From: Candidatus Aminicenantota bacterium
Lineage (GTDB): Bacteria > Acidobacteriota > Aminicenantia > Aminicenantales > JAFGBC01
Direction of reading: 5' to 3'
Length of the DNA: 5,873 bases
NCBI GenBank assembly: GCA_016933355.1
Contig: JAFGBC010000334.1
Coordinates: 1 to 5,873, forward strand
Under the pieces are notes generated by a model. It was not told where the DNA came from, did not search any database, and was given only the letters and a program-made list of their open reading frames with translations. Made by a program: the position numbers and the translations under genes. This document shows, piece after piece, positions 5,617 to 5,873 of the stretch. The stretch's first letter is position 1. Each line of letters begins with the position of its first letter.

Positions 5617-5873
5617 ATGGGACAGGACCTCGTCGTTGCCGCCCTGGCCGTCCTCGCCTATATGACGGCCCTCTTCGTCTTCGCCCTCCTCAAGAAGGAC
5701 AACTCGATCGTCGATATCGCCTGGGGGCCGGGCTTCATCCTGATCGCCGGCCTGACGTCCTTCTTCTGGCGGGGGACGACGGCGCGGGAGGCCCTCGTCT
5801 GCGCCCTGGTCTTCGTCTGGGGGGCCCGGCTGGCCGTCCACATCGCGCTCCGCAACCGGGGCCGCGGCGAGGA
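5617..5873 (+). CDS. DUF1295 membrane protein (steroid 5-alpha-reductase-like), N-terminal part (cut by window edge)
   Basis: The first 85 residues of a membrane protein that continues past the window end. Hydrophobic segments lie at about 4-25, 36-50 and 58-75. DUF1295 marks are KKDNSIVDIAWGPGF (26-40) and the stretch VWGARLAVHIALRNRGRGE (67-85), which in the family runs on into a conserved E-D-x-R-Y; the last two bases (GA) are compatible with the expected Asp. DUF1295 is related to steroid 5-alpha-reductases and isoprenylcysteine methyltransferases, but most members have no known substrate. The ATG is preceded by a strong AAGGGGG five bases away. Only 19 bases separate it from the DAK2-DegV stop and no terminator is seen, so the two are probably co-transcribed. 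Confidence 0.88.
   Translation, partial: MGQDLVVAALAVLAYMTALFVFALLKKDNSIVDIAWGPGFILIAGLTSFFWRGTTAREALVCALVFVWGARLAVHIALRNRGRGE

Noticed and set aside
3774..5618. A 614-codon open frame on the minus strand
   Set aside because: It is the antisense shadow of the DAK2-DegV gene. Strong G/C bias at third positions removes stop codons from the opposite strand. Its translation is rich in Asp, Gly, Arg and Val with no recognisable motif.

Overview
The window is a compact, very GC-rich bacterial segment in which most third codon positions are G or C. It carries one partial gene on the minus strand and six genes on the plus strand, the last of them cut by the window edge. There are no RNA genes, insertion sequences, CRISPR arrays or long non-coding stretches. 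The style (high GC, tightly packed genes, GTG starts, a DAK2-DegV fusion protein, an unusual UvrA N-terminus) would suit the Acidobacteriota/Aminicenantia, a deltaproteobacterial-type lineage or a similar environmental bacterium. That placement is an inference from gene content, not something the sequence proves.

Left edge (1-330): the N-terminal 95 residues of a UvrA-type DNA-repair ATPase run leftward out of the window. A 43-base, AT-rich divergent intergenic region separates it from the rightward genes and holds a consensus TATAAT -10 box facing uvrA.

Middle (331-3756): four genes are packed like an operon. They encode a DUF3311 small membrane protein, an SSS-family symporter of the MctP-like type (4-base GTGA overlap), an M20D amidohydrolase (4-base ATGA overlap) and an MntP-type manganese exporter (5-base gap). 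The first three look like one uptake-and-hydrolysis unit: the small membrane protein is a probable partner of the symporter, the symporter brings in a carboxylate, possibly an N-acyl amino acid, and the cytoplasmic M20D enzyme cleaves an amide bond. The MntP gene may simply ride along, or may relate to the metal need of the M20 enzyme; nothing in the sequence decides this.

Right (3757-5873): a 62-base gap with an extended -10 promoter leads into a 592-residue protein. It joins the kinase (DAK2) and middle zinc-type domains of fatty acid kinase FakA to a DegV/FakB-type fatty-acid-binding domain. It is followed 19 bases later by the start of a DUF1295 (steroid 5-alpha-reductase-like) membrane protein. 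This pair may serve lipid metabolism.

No clearly new system is visible. The points most worth checking are the fused kinase/lipid-binding protein with altered DegV pocket motifs, the replaced sodium-site residues in the symporter, and the conserved-looking DUF3311-symporter-amidohydrolase unit.
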